From: Brachyspira pilosicoli
GTDB lineage: Bacteria; Spirochaetota; Brachyspiria; Brachyspirales; Brachyspiraceae
Length of the DNA: 64,000 nt
Direction of reading: 5' to 3'
Assembly: GCF_008016535.1 (NCBI RefSeq)
Contig: NZ_SAXY01000012.1
Span: 62,001 to 126,000 of the forward strand
Made by a program: the position numbers and the translations under genes. Positions 16,929 through 26,850 of the stretch are shown piece by piece. The stretch's first letter is position 1; each line of letters begins with the position of its first letter. A model generated the notes under the pieces. It made no database searches. It saw only the letters and a list, made by a program, of their open reading frames with translations, and was not told the DNA's origin.

Positions 16929-17624
16929 TCAATATTCTACTATTTTTTCGCCATATTCTAGTCTTAATTTTCTATCAGCCATACTAGCAATAGATAAAGA
17001 ATGCGTTACAATAATTAAAGTAGATGAAGTTTTCTTAGTCATATCCCACAAAATCTCTCTGATAATTTCAGCATTTTTCTTATCTAAATTACCAGTAGGC
17101 TCATCTGCCAACACAACCATAGGGTTATTAATTAGAGCCCTAGCAATAGCAACTCTCTGTGCCTCTCCTCCAGAAAGCTCCCCTATCCTATGATGCATCC
17201 TATCTTTAAGACCAACCGTCTCAAGTAATTCTTCTGCCTTTAAGCGTGCATTTTTTTTATCATATTTTAACATCAAAGCAGGTATCATCACATTTTCTAT
17301 AGCACTAAACTCACCAAGCAAATTATGAAATTGAAAGACATAACCCAAAGATTTATTTCTAAACTTAGCTAACTGCCCCTCATTCATCTTGCCTATATTA
17401 TTGCCGTTTATGTTAATGCTTCCAGATGTAATATCATCTATACCGCCTATAAGGTTTAAAAGCGTAGTCTTACCGCTTCCAGATTCTCCAGTAATAGCCA
17501 ATATCTCATTTTTATAAATATCCAAACTTATAGATTTTAATACTTCAACTTTTGGAGGTCCAACATATGTTTTTACTAATTTGTCTATAGTTATTAAAAC
17601 TTCTCTATTAATATTATTATTCAT
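16929..17624 (-). CDS. lolD: Lipoprotein-sorting ABC transporter ATPase LolD
   Basis: 231 residues forming a complete ABC ATPase: Walker A GESGSGKTT, Q-loop YVFQFHNLLGEFSAIENVMIPAL, signature LSGGEAQRVAIARAL, Walker B MVVLADEPTGNLD, switch His in IVTHS. The phrase FQFHNLLGEFSAIENV is characteristic of the LolD/MacB branch. With its upstream partner LolC/E it would extract mature lipoproteins from the inner membrane for transfer to the outer membrane. This fits the many lipoproteins in this genome. Its ATG overlaps the end of the permease gene by 8 bp, so the two are translationally coupled. Confidence 0.9.
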   Translation of the reverse strand: MNNNINREVLITIDKLVKTYVGPPKVEVLKSISLDIYKNEILAITGESGSGKTTLLNLIGGIDDITSGSININGNNIGKMNEGQLAKFRNKSLGYVFQFHNLLGEFSAIENVMIPALMLKYDKKNARLKAEELLETVGLKDRMHHRIGELSGGEAQRVAIARALINNPMVVLADEPTGNLDKKNAEIIREILWDMTKKTSSTLIIVTHSLSIASMADRKLRLEYGEKIVEY

Positions 17625-18927
17625 ATCTTAACACCTCAGCAGGTTTGTATTTGCTTGCTATATATGCAGGTATTATAGCAAATAAAACAGAAAGTAAAAA
17701 CGATATAGAAGCAACCATAAATACTTGTGAAAAACGAACTATTGAAGGAAGACCGTTACTTACATAATAAATATCAGGCGGGAAGAAATCAGGCACTATA
17801 GGCACAGTTATAGAAGGGCTTATATGTGCTGGTATAAACCATATAATGCTTACTATAGACTGTAAAAATGCCCTTATAAACTCTAAAGTTTCATTTACAT
17901 AACTTGCAAGAAGTATTCCAAATATCACTCCTAATATAGTGCCAACCCCTCCTATTATAGCCCCTTCCAAAAAGAATACTTTAGCTACATTTGAAGGTCT
18001 TAATCCTAGTGTTTTTATTATAGCAATATCTCTTCTTTTGTCTTTAACGAATATTATCTGACTTGATGCTATGTTTAAAGCGGCTATCAATATAATAAAA
18101 GATAATATTAAACCAAGCATAAGCTTTTCTGTATGAAGTGCCTGAAAAAAGTTTCTGTCAAAAAGCATCCAAGGCATAACATTATAAAATTGCTTTAATG
18201 ATAAATCTATGTCTTTTGCAACCTTATCAGCATCAAAGAAATTTTTTATTTTTACAGCTACCCCCGTTACAGCACCATCATACCCAAGCATTGACTGAAC
18301 TGTCTTTAGAGGAACTATCACCATTTTACTGTCATATTCATAATAACCAGTTTTGTATATTCCTTTTATTGTAAAAGTTGTCTTTTGAGGTCTAAAGCCT
18401 CTTTCAAAACTTCCAGAAGCAGAAACTATATCAATAGTGTCCCCCACAGATAAAGCATAATCGTCCGCCATCTCAGAGCCTATCAAAGCATCGTTAGTGC
18501 CTAAATTTTTATTATCCCCCTCAATAAACTTGAAATACTTAATAAAATCTCTGTCTTTTGTAAATATATCATCTTCAAATGAACGAACTGTAATAAGCGT
18601 AGTAAAAGTATATGTACGCATTATTGAAGGAAGAACTATATAAGGGTAAATGCTTGTTATCTCTTTATTGTCTTTAATATTATCTACAACATACTCATAG
18701 TTTAGAAGAGGCTGGTCACCATAGGCACTGATATTTATATGAGCCCTCATTCCAAGTATTTTATCTCTTATATCATCTTGAAAGCCATTCATAACAGATA
18801 AAACAGTAATCATTACCATATCGCCCACAAGTATGCCGAGTATACATATCACTGTAATTATAGAAACAAATGAAAACTTCTTTTTAGCTTTTAGGTATCT
18901 CACACCTAACATTAATTCTAATCTCAA
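17617..18927 (-). CDS. Lipoprotein-releasing permease LolC/LolE
   Basis: 436 residues from a TTG start at 18925-18927. GGAG lies 7 nt upstream and the protein then begins RLELMLGVRYLKAKKK, as LolC/E proteins do. The frame is open 45 codons further up, but that extension is Lys/Leu-rich, unlike the family, and enters a repeat. The first membrane helix is followed by a large periplasmic MacB-like domain (about 45-270), then three helices (LSFIILIAALNIASSQIIFV, GGVGTILGVIFGILLAS, MVASISFLLSVLFAIIPAY). A single permease gene suggests a homodimeric LolF-type system. It forms an operon with lolD. Confidence 0.9.
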   Translation of the reverse strand: MRLELMLGVRYLKAKKKFSFVSIITVICILGILVGDMVMITVLSVMNGFQDDIRDKILGMRAHINISAYGDQPLLNYEYVVDNIKDNKEITSIYPYIVLPSIMRTYTFTTLITVRSFEDDIFTKDRDFIKYFKFIEGDNKNLGTNDALIGSEMADDYALSVGDTIDIVSASGSFERGFRPQKTTFTIKGIYKTGYYEYDSKMVIVPLKTVQSMLGYDGAVTGVAVKIKNFFDADKVAKDIDLSLKQFYNVMPWMLFDRNFFQALHTEKLMLGLILSFIILIAALNIASSQIIFVKDKRRDIAIIKTLGLRPSNVAKVFFLEGAIIGGVGTILGVIFGILLASYVNETLEFIRAFLQSIVSIIWFIPAHISPSITVPIVPDFFPPDIYYVSNGLPSIVRFSQVFMVASISFLLSVLFAIIPAYIASKYKPAEVLRYE

Positions 18928-19305
18928 AAGAAAACTCCAAAAAATTAAAAGTAATTTAATTGATAATTTTATTATACTGAAAATTTTTAACTTTGTCAAA
19001 AATTGTATTTTTAAAAATGTGTTATCAACTTTTTCCCGCCTTCGCTGTGCGGACTTCGTCAAAGTTTTTACACTTCGGGTACGCTTCGCGAAAGTGCAAA
19101 TATTTCAGCTTTATATCTAATGAATATGTAAATATAAAGAAATATATAAATATAAAAGAAATAATATAATATTTTTAGTTAAAAAAATGCAGTTCTTTTG
19201 CTTCTTTTATACCAATAAAAGAAGTGGGGGTATGGGGGCAAAGCCACCACAAATAAAAAATACTTTTACAAACTTAAAAATTTTTAGTATATATTAAAGC
19301 CATGT
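18928..19305. repeat. Gene-free stretch holding dispersed repeat, copy A
   Basis: No gene is supported here. The GC-richer part 19021-19248, read on the minus strand, matches copy B at 56419-56580. Shared blocks are CTTTGCCCC...CCCACTTCTTTT, CAAAAG-ACTGCATTTTT, TAGATATAAA, TTGCACTTT and GGCGGGAAAAAGTTGA. It contains a perfect 10-bp stem CTTCTTTTAT/ATAAAAGAAG (19201-19224). The rest is A+T-rich upstream sequence of lolC. Confidence 0.7.
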
Positions 19306-20310
19306 TTACACAGAAGTAGTTTTTAATAAGTATAATACATAAAATATATACACTACTAAAAATATAATTCCCTTTACCTTGTTTAAACTTCTTCCTCTAA
19401 AAGTAAATAACAATAATATTAAACCGCTTAAAACCATAATAATATAGTCTATTAAATAATTTTGTGCAGCAGGTAAAACTATTCCTCCAAACTTAAATGA
19501 AGCTATAGAAGATATACCAAGCACAGCACCAACATTAAAAATATTGCTTCCAACAATGTTTCCTATAGATATATCAGCCTCTTTCTTTGAAGCTGCTATC
19601 ACACTTGTAACCAATTCTGGTATGCTTGTACCAACAGCAACAACTATAAAGCCAATAATATGCTCGCTTATAAAATTTCTAAATATTCCAGTAACACCTT
19701 TCAAAAATATATCCGAACCAACAGCAAGAGCAAATATTGATAACACAATTTTAAATATAGCCCTAGAAATGCTGTATGTCTTTGTAGATGATGACACCTC
19801 TTTTTCAAATATAGCAAGCTCATCTTTATCTTTAGAGACAACAGTATATAAATAATAAACATATATGCATAGCAAAACTAAAAGTATTACACCCTCTACA
19901 ACAGATATCTTATCACCAATTAAACTCTTAGTATTAAAATTAAATAAAGTAACAAATAATACAGCATACATTATAAACATAGAAAGCATAGATACATGAT
20001 AAGATTTTTTGCCCGCAGCCATATCCATAAACAAAGCAGATACCCCAAGCACAAATACTATATTAAATATATTGCTCCCAATAACATTACCAACCGCAAT
20101 AGCACTCTCTCCCCTCACAGCACCAAATAAACTAACAAAAAGCTCCGGCATAGATGTACCCATTGCAACAACAGTAAGCCCTATCACTATAGGAGGAATC
20201 TTTAATTTATTCGCAATCATTACACTCCCATCAACTATATATGTACCTCCTAAATATAATAGAAGTATTCCAGCAACCGTAAAAACTATATATAATAAAA
20301 TATTTGTCAT
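19306..20310 (-). CDS. Calcium/sodium antiporter (YrbG/CaxA family)
   Basis: 334 residues with ten or so transmembrane helices in two inverted alpha repeats. Each repeat carries the ion-binding motif: VVAMGTSMPELFVSLFGAVRGESAIAVGNVIGSNIFN in the first and VVAVGTSIPELVTSVIAASKKEADISIGNIVGSNIFN in the second. These define the YrbG branch of Na+/Ca2+ exchangers in the inner membrane. The 16-bp gap to the next upstream gene (20326-20943) suggests cotranscription. No regulatory motif stands out. Confidence 0.92.
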   Translation of the reverse strand: MTNILLYIVFTVAGILLLYLGGTYIVDGSVMIANKLKIPPIVIGLTVVAMGTSMPELFVSLFGAVRGESAIAVGNVIGSNIFNIVFVLGVSALFMDMAAGKKSYHVSMLSMFIMYAVLFVTLFNFNTKSLIGDKISVVEGVILLVLLCIYVYYLYTVVSKDKDELAIFEKEVSSSTKTYSISRAIFKIVLSIFALAVGSDIFLKGVTGIFRNFISEHIIGFIVVAVGTSIPELVTSVIAASKKEADISIGNIVGSNIFNVGAVLGISSIASFKFGGIVLPAAQNYLIDYIIMVLSGLILLLFTFRGRSLNKVKGIIFLVVYIFYVLYLLKTTSV

Positions 20311-20325
20311 ATATAAACTTATCCT

Positions 20326-20943
20326 TTAATTGTTTAATTCTGAATTATTATTATTTTCTGTATTGTTATCAGCTTCTATATTAGCTTTATTACTATTATC
20401 ATCATTATTTTTATTATTTTTTTTGGCTATAATAGATATTATTAAATAAATTAAAAATATTATAAGTATAGATATTATTAAAGCCGTAGAAAACCATAAT
20501 GGAAATAACACCCAAACCCAATTCCAAGCAACAGCATTAAATAATTTTAGTATTATAAATATAAAAGTTAAAAATGTTAAAAAGGCTACTGCTATATTTA
20601 GAACAGGTAATTTATTTTTTGTTTGTACGCTTACTTCATTTGTTTTTGAATTATCTTCATAAGAGCTTTCAGTATTTTCTTTATTTTCTGCATTATCCAT
20701 ATTATCATTTTTTTCTTTCTTAAAAAACAATGAGTAAAAAATGATAGTACCAACAATTAAAATCGCTTCCAAAATTAATAACAGTACAATGTCTCTCCAA
20801 TTAAAAAGAATAGTCTTACTCAAGTTTAATAAACTTAATGCTATTATAAGCATAGGAAGCAGTTTGCAAGAAATATTTAAAAGATTCTTCAAAAAATATA
20901 AACTAGCCATTGTAAAGACATTTTTTATAGTATTAGCTTTCAT
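20326..20943 (-). CDS. Hypothetical membrane protein
   Basis: 205 residues with about four transmembrane helices: ISCKLLPMLIIALSLLNL, IVLLLILEAILIVGTIIFYSLFF, LNIAVAFLTFLTFIFIILKLF and VLFPLWFSTALIISILIIFLIYLIISIIA. A hydrophilic Asn/Glu/Lys loop separates the pairs and an Asn-rich low-complexity tail closes the protein. No family recognised. It lies just upstream of the Ca/Na antiporter gene on the same strand (15 bp apart) and may share its transcript. Confidence 0.7.
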   Translation of the reverse strand: MKANTIKNVFTMASLYFLKNLLNISCKLLPMLIIALSLLNLSKTILFNWRDIVLLLILEAILIVGTIIFYSLFFKKEKNDNMDNAENKENTESSYEDNSKTNEVSVQTKNKLPVLNIAVAFLTFLTFIFIILKLFNAVAWNWVWVLFPLWFSTALIISILIIFLIYLIISIIAKKNNKNNDDNSNKANIEADNNTENNNNSELNN

Positions 20944-21102
20944 AATAAAACACCTATTATTATTTTAATAGTATTTATTATAATGATATTTTTAATTAAA
21001 TTCAAATTATACAAACTTAAAAATAATCAAGTTAAGATACTAATTTCCGACTAATTAACATAATACAATATAATAAAAAACATAAAAAAGGATAAAACAA
21101 AT

Positions 21103-21414
21103 ATGCAAATTTTTAGCGTAGATTATTTACCTACAAACAATTATGAATTATTGGGTTTAGTTAAAGGTAATATTGTACAATCAAAACATATAGGAAAAGA
21201 TATATTAGCTTCTTTAAATACATTAGTAGGCGGCGAAGTAACAAGCTACACAGAAATGATAAACGAAGCAAGAGATATAGCTACAAACAGAATGATAGAA
21301 GAAGCTAAAAAACTTGGAGCTAATGCAATAATAGGAGTTAATTACAGCACTTCTTCAGTATTGCAGGGCACTACAGAGGTTGTTGCTTACGGCACAGCTA
21401 TTATATTAAAATAA
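21103..21414 (+). CDS. YbjQ-family (DUF74) protein
   Basis: 103 residues matching the YbjQ/DUF74 family: ELLGLVKGNIVQSKHIGKDILASLNTLVGGEVTSYTEMINEARDIATNRMIEEAKKLGANAIIGVNY, then VVAYGTAIILK. The family forms pentameric beta-rich cytosolic proteins of uncertain function, sometimes called heavy-metal-binding. The usual Cys-poor sequence is seen here. An AAAAGGA-type Shine-Dalgarno lies upstream. It is 44 bp before the LOG-family gene and probably in the same operon. Confidence 0.9.
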   Translation: MQIFSVDYLPTNNYELLGLVKGNIVQSKHIGKDILASLNTLVGGEVTSYTEMINEARDIATNRMIEEAKKLGANAIIGVNYSTSSVLQGTTEVVAYGTAIILK

Positions 21415-21458
21415 AAAATCAATTAAAAAAACAAAAAATTTTTTAAAGAGGAAATTAA

Positions 21459-22118
21459 ATGAGAAGACAAAGCACAGAATTTGAAGATTTAGATATGAAT
21501 GAAGAGGCATGGCGTATATTTAGAATAATGGGCGAGTTCGTTGATGGTTTTGAAACTATATCTATATACAACAATGCTGTTACAATTTTTGGAAGTGCAA
21601 GAACAAAACCTGAACATCCTCATTATAAATTAGCTTATGAAACTGCAAAATTATTAGCAGAAAATAAATATGATATCATCACAGGCGGAGGTCCTGGAAT
21701 AATGGAAGCAGGAAACAGAGGTGCTTTTGATGCTAATGGAAACTCTATTGGTTTATGCATAAAATTGCCTTTTGAACAAAAAACTAACCCCTATGTAAAA
21801 GAAGAAATTAAGTTTAGATATTTCTTTGCTAGAAAAGTTATGTTTGTAAAATATGCTAAGGCTTTAATTGTATTTCCGGGCGGGTTTGGTACTATGGATG
21901 AAATGTTTGAAACACTTACTCTAGTACAAACTAAAGTGTTAAATAAAATACCAATAATAGTAGTTGACAAGAAATTTTATACTGGGCTTATGGATTGGAT
22001 AGAAAAATATATGATTAATGAAGGCTATATAGACAAAGAAGATTTAAATCTTATGTATCATACAGATGACCCTAAAGAGGTGCTTAGTATAATTAATAAC
22101 TTTTATAATAAAAAATAA
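21459..22118 (+). CDS. LOG-family (TIGR00730) nucleotide-binding protein
   Basis: 219 residues with the lysine-decarboxylase-like Rossmann fold of LOG proteins. A glycine loop ITGGGPGIMEAGNRGAFD is followed by the signature PGGFGTMDEMFETLTLVQT. The family includes cytokinin-nucleoside-5'-monophosphate phosphoribohydrolases and nucleotide 5'-monophosphate nucleosidases (PpnN-like), acting in the cytosol. The length fits the short LOG group. AGAGG precedes the ATG. It is placed between the YbjQ gene and a secreted protein that starts 6 bp after its stop, which suggests one operon. Confidence 0.9.
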   Translation: MRRQSTEFEDLDMNEEAWRIFRIMGEFVDGFETISIYNNAVTIFGSARTKPEHPHYKLAYETAKLLAENKYDIITGGGPGIMEAGNRGAFDANGNSIGLCIKLPFEQKTNPYVKEEIKFRYFFARKVMFVKYAKALIVFPGGFGTMDEMFETLTLVQTKVLNKIPIIVVDKKFYTGLMDWIEKYMINEGYIDKEDLNLMYHTDDPKEVLSIINNFYNKK

Positions 22119-22124
22119 AAAATT

Positions 22125-22718
22125 ATGTATAAAGTTTTTGTAATTATTTTTATTTTCAGCAACTTCCTATTTGCACAATTAAAAGGAATGCCAGAGTTTT
22201 TTAGTTTAGATGGATATAAAACTCTTAAGTTTGGTATGAATATAGAAGAAGCTAATAACAAAATTACAAATTATAATATAGAATTATATGCTGACTTTCA
22301 TCAAGAAATTAAATTAAATGAAAACACTGTTTTAAACATATATAAAAACATTGATGATAAGTTGGCATATTATTTATATTTTTACAATAATTATCTTTAT
22401 AGAATAGAAGTGTGTAATCATATAGGATACAGCTATAATAACAACAATGATTTTTACTACCCTTCTGAGGCAACTGATATAGAGAGTATAAAAGAAAAAA
22501 TAACATTCAAATACGGCAATTCATCTTCCACAGATATAAAATATTATTCGCACTATAATAAACCTTTTGAAGAATACACAATATGGTGGTATTCAGATTT
22601 ATCTAGTGTATCATTATATGTAAAGCCTGATTTAAATAGTTTAGATAAAGTTATAAAATTATATTCTTATAGGCTTTCTTTTTATGATGAAATGAAATTA
22701 AAAGAGATATATAAATAA
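22125..22718 (+). CDS. Hypothetical secreted protein
   Basis: 197 residues with a signal peptide (MYKVFVIIFIFSNFLFAQ). Mature residues show a recurrent pattern seen in small periplasmic proteins: LKFGMNIEEANNKITNYNIELY, a 'first strand plus helix' motif. Many Tyr residues follow (IWWYSDLSSVSLYVKPDL). No lipobox and no membrane helix after the signal. It begins 6 bp after the LOG gene. No function assigned. Confidence 0.65.
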   Translation: MYKVFVIIFIFSNFLFAQLKGMPEFFSLDGYKTLKFGMNIEEANNKITNYNIELYADFHQEIKLNENTVLNIYKNIDDKLAYYLYFYNNYLYRIEVCNHIGYSYNNNNDFYYPSEATDIESIKEKITFKYGNSSSTDIKYYSHYNKPFEEYTIWWYSDLSSVSLYVKPDLNSLDKVIKLYSYRLSFYDEMKLKEIYK

Positions 22719-22799
22719 TTTTTTGGCAATTCTATAATTATATATAAATTACAATATAATTTCTTAATATTTTCTTATATTAAAAAATTATAAAACTCC

Positions 22800-22828
22800 T
22801 TGACAATACTATATCTTTTATATATCAT
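22800..22828 (+). promoter_or_regulatory. Strong sigma-70-type promoter of the YfhO-like gene
   Basis: TTGACA (22800-22805), a 17-bp spacer and TATCAT (22823-22828) form a near-consensus promoter. It lies about 70 bp upstream of the ATG at 22898. AAAGGAAG serves as the ribosome-binding site. Confidence 0.7.
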
Positions 22829-22897
22829 AGCTTATTAAATGTTTTTTATCTAATAACTATTATTTAATCGTATATACAAAAAGGAAGCAGAATAATT

Positions 22898-25453
22898 ATG
22901 AAATCAGTAAAAAGCGAAATAAAATATCCTATTATATTTATAATACTTTCTATACTTTTTTTTGCAAGCAATTTAACATTTTCTTATCTTCAAATGGGAG
23001 ATGTTATTCTTTGGGACATAAAAAATATTAAAGATACTGTATTAAGCGGCAATTTATACTTTTGGAATAATGCCTATTTTACAATATCAGCACCTGCAAC
23101 TGTGCCTATACACCCAAAATCTTTACTAATGACTATTTTACCGTATAAAATATACCCTCAAGTTACAATTATGTTTCATATAGCTGTAATGGGTTATGGA
23201 TTATTTTTATTTTTAAGAGAAAAGAAATTATCAATAAATGCTTCCATATTTGGGGGAATTGCTTTGATGTTTTCTAATGCAATATTTACTCTTATACTTC
23301 CCGGGCATTTAGGAAAATTTGAAACTTATTGTTATTTTCCTTTGGTTTTATATTTCTTATCAAAAGCAATGAATACTGAGAAGTGGAGAGATTTCTTTTT
23401 TACAGGTGCTTTTTTAGGCATTGCTTTTTTGGGAGGAGCTTTAGATGTGGCAATGTATTTTGCTTTGTTTCTCTCTTGTTGTTTTTTATATTTATTATAC
23501 AGCAAGAAAAATAATCTAAAATTAGTTGACTTTATAAAAACTGATATAAAAAAAATAATATTGTTGTGTGTAAAGTTTGCATTAGTTGCAGTATTTTCTT
23601 TTTTAATGTCTATACAAGTTATAATGGTTACAAAAAACACTCAAGACATGGGAGCTGCGGGAGTAGAAAATAAAGAAGACTTATGGAATTGGGCTACAAG
23701 ATGGTCTTATCCGCCTGAAGAAGTATTAGGATTTTTTGTACCCGGACTTTTTGGGTATTATTCTGGAAGTGAAACTCATCCATACTGGGGAAGAATAGCT
23801 AATATGAACGGAGAGCCAAAAACTTCAAACTTCTCTCTCACTGCTGTAAATATTGGATATATAACTTTTTTATTTATAATATTTGCAATATTTATAAGCA
23901 AAAAAAAATACAGCGAAAAATATTTTTGGATAGGTACTGCTTTATTTTTTTTAATAGCAAGTTTTGGGAGGTATTTGCCTATCATATACGGAGCATTATT
24001 TCAAATACCAATATTTAGAGATGCAAGAAACCCTAATAAATTTATAGAAATTATACCTATACCATTTGCAATACTTTCAGCATTTGCAGCAGATTATATA
24101 TTCAAAGCAATAAAAGCAAAAAAAGAAGATAAGCTGCTAAAATACTTAGAAGATGAATATATAGGCATAATTATAGCACAAAAAATAATGTATGCTGTAT
24201 TAATTTTATCTGTTGTATTTGCTGTTATCACTATACTATTAAACGGCTTAATACAAAATGCATTTATTGCTGACTGGCAAGATAAATCTCTATTGATAGC
24301 AAAAAATATATCAATGTCTTTTATAAGATTAGCTCTAATATCATCTACAGTAACACTTTTAATAATGAATTCTGTTTCTTTAAAAGAGATAACATTAAAA
24401 GATAAATATTTATTAGCGGCTCCTTTAATAATATTTATTTTATTCTCAGTTTATGATACAGGCAAAATAAGCATATTAATAATAGGTACAATAATAACTT
24501 TTTTATATATCATAATAGCAAACAAAGAAAAATTATATTATAAATATTTACCATACGCTTTTATGGCTATACTATTTTTAGACTTAATGCAAACAGCAAA
24601 TATATTTATAGTAAAATCCAATATAGATAAAATGTATGAAGGCACTCCTATTACAGAGCATATATTAAGAGAACAAGGCAATGAAACTACAATGCCTATA
24701 CTTATTCCTTATCTATATAGATATACAACACATACAATGCCATATTATAATATAGCACTAACAGAACCGCCAGCAGCAAGCAGATTAAGTAAAGAAATAA
24801 CTGATATGTTTTCAGCATTTAGAATTAATGATTATGTAGGATATGAACCGAGATTAATGGATTTGCTCGGAGTAAGATATATATTAAGCCCTACATATTT
24901 AGATAATTCTATGATTGCTAATGATATCACTAAAATAACAGAATATCAGGATTCTTTTTCTGCTGCTGTATTATATGAACTTAATGGGTATAGAAATAAA
25001 TATGAGTTTGTAAATAGCGTATATAATGCCAAAGATTTTAATGATGGTCTTGGAAGAATGAGAATACCTAATTTTAATTTAGCAAAAGAGGCTATTATAA
25101 CAGACAATACAAACAATATAGTTTTGAATGTTAGCAACTCTATAAGCAAAGTAGAGATGCTTGAATATAGTAACAACAAAGTAGTATTTAATGTTCAAAC
25201 GCCTGATGCTGGTGTTTTGGTATTAAAAGAGAGATATAGCCCAGATTGGAGTGTAAGCATTAATGGAGAGAAAAAAGAATTGCTTAAAGCTAACTTATTA
25301 TTTAGAGGGGTTTATGTTGAAGCAGGAGATAATAATATTGTATTTGAGTTTAACCCTACAATGAAATATGCTTATATTACAATAGTTTCTTGGGCTTTGT
25401 TTATTATAATTTCTATAATAGCAATGTTTAGAAAAAAAGAAGCAAATGAATAA
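22898..25453 (+). CDS. YfhO-like polytopic membrane protein
   Basis: 851 residues. A dozen or more transmembrane helices fill residues 10-590. A soluble C-terminal beta-rich domain (about 600-810: KVEMLEYSNNKVVFNVQTPDAGVLVLKERYSPDWSVSING) follows, then a last helix (YAYITIVSWALFIIISIIAMF). The ending 'LVL.E.Y.PGW...NG' and the GT-C-like N terminus with HPKSLLMTILP are typical of the YfhO family. These are linked in other bacteria to glycosylation of lipoteichoic acid or other polymers using lipid-linked sugars. It probably decorates a surface glycan from the periplasmic side. It overlaps the next gene by 8 bp. Confidence 0.78.
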   Translation: MKSVKSEIKYPIIFIILSILFFASNLTFSYLQMGDVILWDIKNIKDTVLSGNLYFWNNAYFTISAPATVPIHPKSLLMTILPYKIYPQVTIMFHIAVMGYGLFLFLREKKLSINASIFGGIALMFSNAIFTLILPGHLGKFETYCYFPLVLYFLSKAMNTEKWRDFFFTGAFLGIAFLGGALDVAMYFALFLSCCFLYLLYSKKNNLKLVDFIKTDIKKIILLCVKFALVAVFSFLMSIQVIMVTKNTQDMGAAGVENKEDLWNWATRWSYPPEEVLGFFVPGLFGYYSGSETHPYWGRIANMNGEPKTSNFSLTAVNIGYITFLFIIFAIFISKKKYSEKYFWIGTALFFLIASFGRYLPIIYGALFQIPIFRDARNPNKFIEIIPIPFAILSAFAADYIFKAIKAKKEDKLLKYLEDEYIGIIIAQKIMYAVLILSVVFAVITILLNGLIQNAFIADWQDKSLLIAKNISMSFIRLALISSTVTLLIMNSVSLKEITLKDKYLLAAPLIIFILFSVYDTGKISILIIGTIITFLYIIIANKEKLYYKYLPYAFMAILFLDLMQTANIFIVKSNIDKMYEGTPITEHILREQGNETTMPILIPYLYRYTTHTMPYYNIALTEPPAASRLSKEITDMFSAFRINDYVGYEPRLMDLLGVRYILSPTYLDNSMIANDITKITEYQDSFSAAVLYELNGYRNKYEFVNSVYNAKDFNDGLGRMRIPNFNLAKEAIITDNTNNIVLNVSNSISKVEMLEYSNNKVVFNVQTPDAGVLVLKERYSPDWSVSINGEKKELLKANLLFRGVYVEAGDNNIVFEFNPTMKYAYITIVSWALFIIISIIAMFRKKEANE

Positions 25454-25868
25454 AAAAATAATTAAATATAAAATTATACTATTAATAATGGCTTCATTAT
25501 TCTTATTTTGTTTTATTGTAATGAATTATATTAATATTACTAATATAATGAAATACAAAAAAGGTGACATTATAAAAGTTCAAGCGAGTATTGAAGATTC
25601 AAGTTATTATGAATATGGACTTATAAAAAGAAAGTATCCATATTTAGTTTATAGCTTTATTTATGATGACAAAAAAATTACAATAAGCAATATGATAAGT
25701 GATAGCTCTTTTACAAATAAAAAAACTATAACAATATACTATGATACAATTAATAATAGAGAAGTTATGCTTCCATCTATAAAAAGTTTTATACTATCTT
25801 TTATATTTTTTGTTTTAAGTATAATTATTATAGTATATGCTATAAACTTAAAAAGAATATACGCTTAA
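25446..25868 (+). CDS. DUF3592-like membrane protein
   Basis: 140 residues. An N-terminal transmembrane helix (IILLIMASLFLFCFIVMNYI) leads to a small extracytoplasmic beta domain. That domain has the DUF3592 pattern (KVQASIEDSSYYEY...YPYLVYSFIYDDKKITISN...TITIYYDTINNREVMLP), and a second helix (FILSFIFFVLSIIIIVYAI) closes it. It overlaps the YfhO-like gene by 8 bp and is likely coupled to it. It converges on hldD with only 3 bp between stops. Function unknown. Confidence 0.7.
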   Translation: MNKKIIKYKIILLIMASLFLFCFIVMNYINITNIMKYKKGDIIKVQASIEDSSYYEYGLIKRKYPYLVYSFIYDDKKITISNMISDSSFTNKKTITIYYDTINNREVMLPSIKSFILSFIFFVLSIIIIVYAINLKRIYA

Positions 25869-25871
25869 AAA

Positions 25872-26819
25872 TTACATTAAATAACCGCCGCTCTCTTCAA
25901 GCACTTTGGCATATTTTTTTACACCAGTATTAACATCCATAAACTCTTTAGTATATCCTGCTTTTCTCAAATTAGTTAAATCAGCTTGAGTATATTTTTG
26001 ATACTTTCCTTTAAGAGCCTCTGGGAAAGGAATATATTCTATCTCAGAAGAAGGATAAACCTCTTTTAGAGCCTTAGCAATCTCTACAAAACTTTCAGCC
26101 TTACCAGTTCCGCAATTAAATATACCAGAAATATTTTCGTTTTCAAAAAAGAAGTTGTTCACACTTACTACATCATCAACATGTATAAAATCTCTTAAGA
26201 AATTCTCACTTCCCTCAAAGATTTTCATTTTCTCACCTGCTTTAATTTGGTTAAATAAATGAAAAGCAACCGAAGCCATTCTTCCCTTATGATTCTCCTG
26301 CGGACCATATACATTAAAATATCTTAAGCCCACAACCTGACTCTTAATCTTATTATTTCTAAATAAAATATTAACATACCTATCAAATTGATATTTAGAA
26401 AAAGCATAAACATTAAGCGGATACTCATTTTTTTCATCTTCAACAAATCCATTTTCCCCATTGCCGTAAACCGAAGCACTTGAAGCATAAAAGAATCTTA
26501 CTTTATTCTCTAAACAAGCATGCAAAATATTTTGACTATATTCATAATTATTTTTCATCATATATTTTCCATCAGTTTCCATAGTATCAGAACAAGCCCC
26601 CTGATGAAATATAGCATCCACTTTATTATTTTCTACAAAAGAATAAACATCAAAATCTTCTTTGTCTATATAATCTCCAAAAACAACCCTATTTAAATTC
26701 TTATGTTTTGAAGCATTTTTTAAATTATCTACTATTAATATATCATTTATACCTAAATTGTTTAATCCCCTAACTATATTAGAACCAATAAAACCAGCAC
26801 CGCCAGTTACTATAATCAT
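25872..26819 (-). CDS. hldD: ADP-L-glycero-D-manno-heptose 6-epimerase
   Basis: 315 residues of the extended SDR family. The NAD(P) loop is [38 protein letters not shown] is specific to HldD/RfaD, as are the YAFSK catalytic Tyr-x-x-x-Lys, RYFNVYGP(Q)[18 protein letters not shown] and [11 protein letters not shown]. The enzyme epimerises ADP-D-glycero- to ADP-L-glycero-manno-heptose for the inner core of LOS/LPS. This supports a lipid-A-type outer membrane. AAGGAG precedes the ATG. It follows murG on the same strand, 31 bp away. Confidence 0.93.
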   Translation of the reverse strand: MIIVTGGAGFIGSNIVRGLNNLGINDILIVDNLKNASKHKNLNRVVFGDYIDKEDFDVYSFVENNKVDAIFHQGACSDTMETDGKYMMKNNYEYSQNILHACLENKVRFFYASSASVYGNGENGFVEDEKNEYPLNVYAFSKYQFDRYVNILFRNNKIKSQVVGLRYFNVYGPQENHKGRMASVAFHLFNQIKAGEKMKIFEGSENFLRDFIHVDDVVSVNNFFFENENISGIFNCGTGKAESFVEIAKALKEVYPSSEIEYIPFPEALKGKYQKYTQADLTNLRKAGYTKEFMDVNTGVKKYAKVLEESGGYLM

Positions 26820-26850
26820 ATATATATAAATCTCCTTTTAATAATTTTTT

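Noticed and set aside
18928-19062. N-terminal extension of the LolC/E permease
   Set aside because: The TTG at 18927 has a well-placed GGAG and family-like N terminus; the extension enters the dispersed repeat and is Lys/Leu-rich.
19544-20329. Open frames opposite the Ca/Na antiporter
   Set aside because: Antisense shadows of a repeat-structured membrane protein gene; no independent support.
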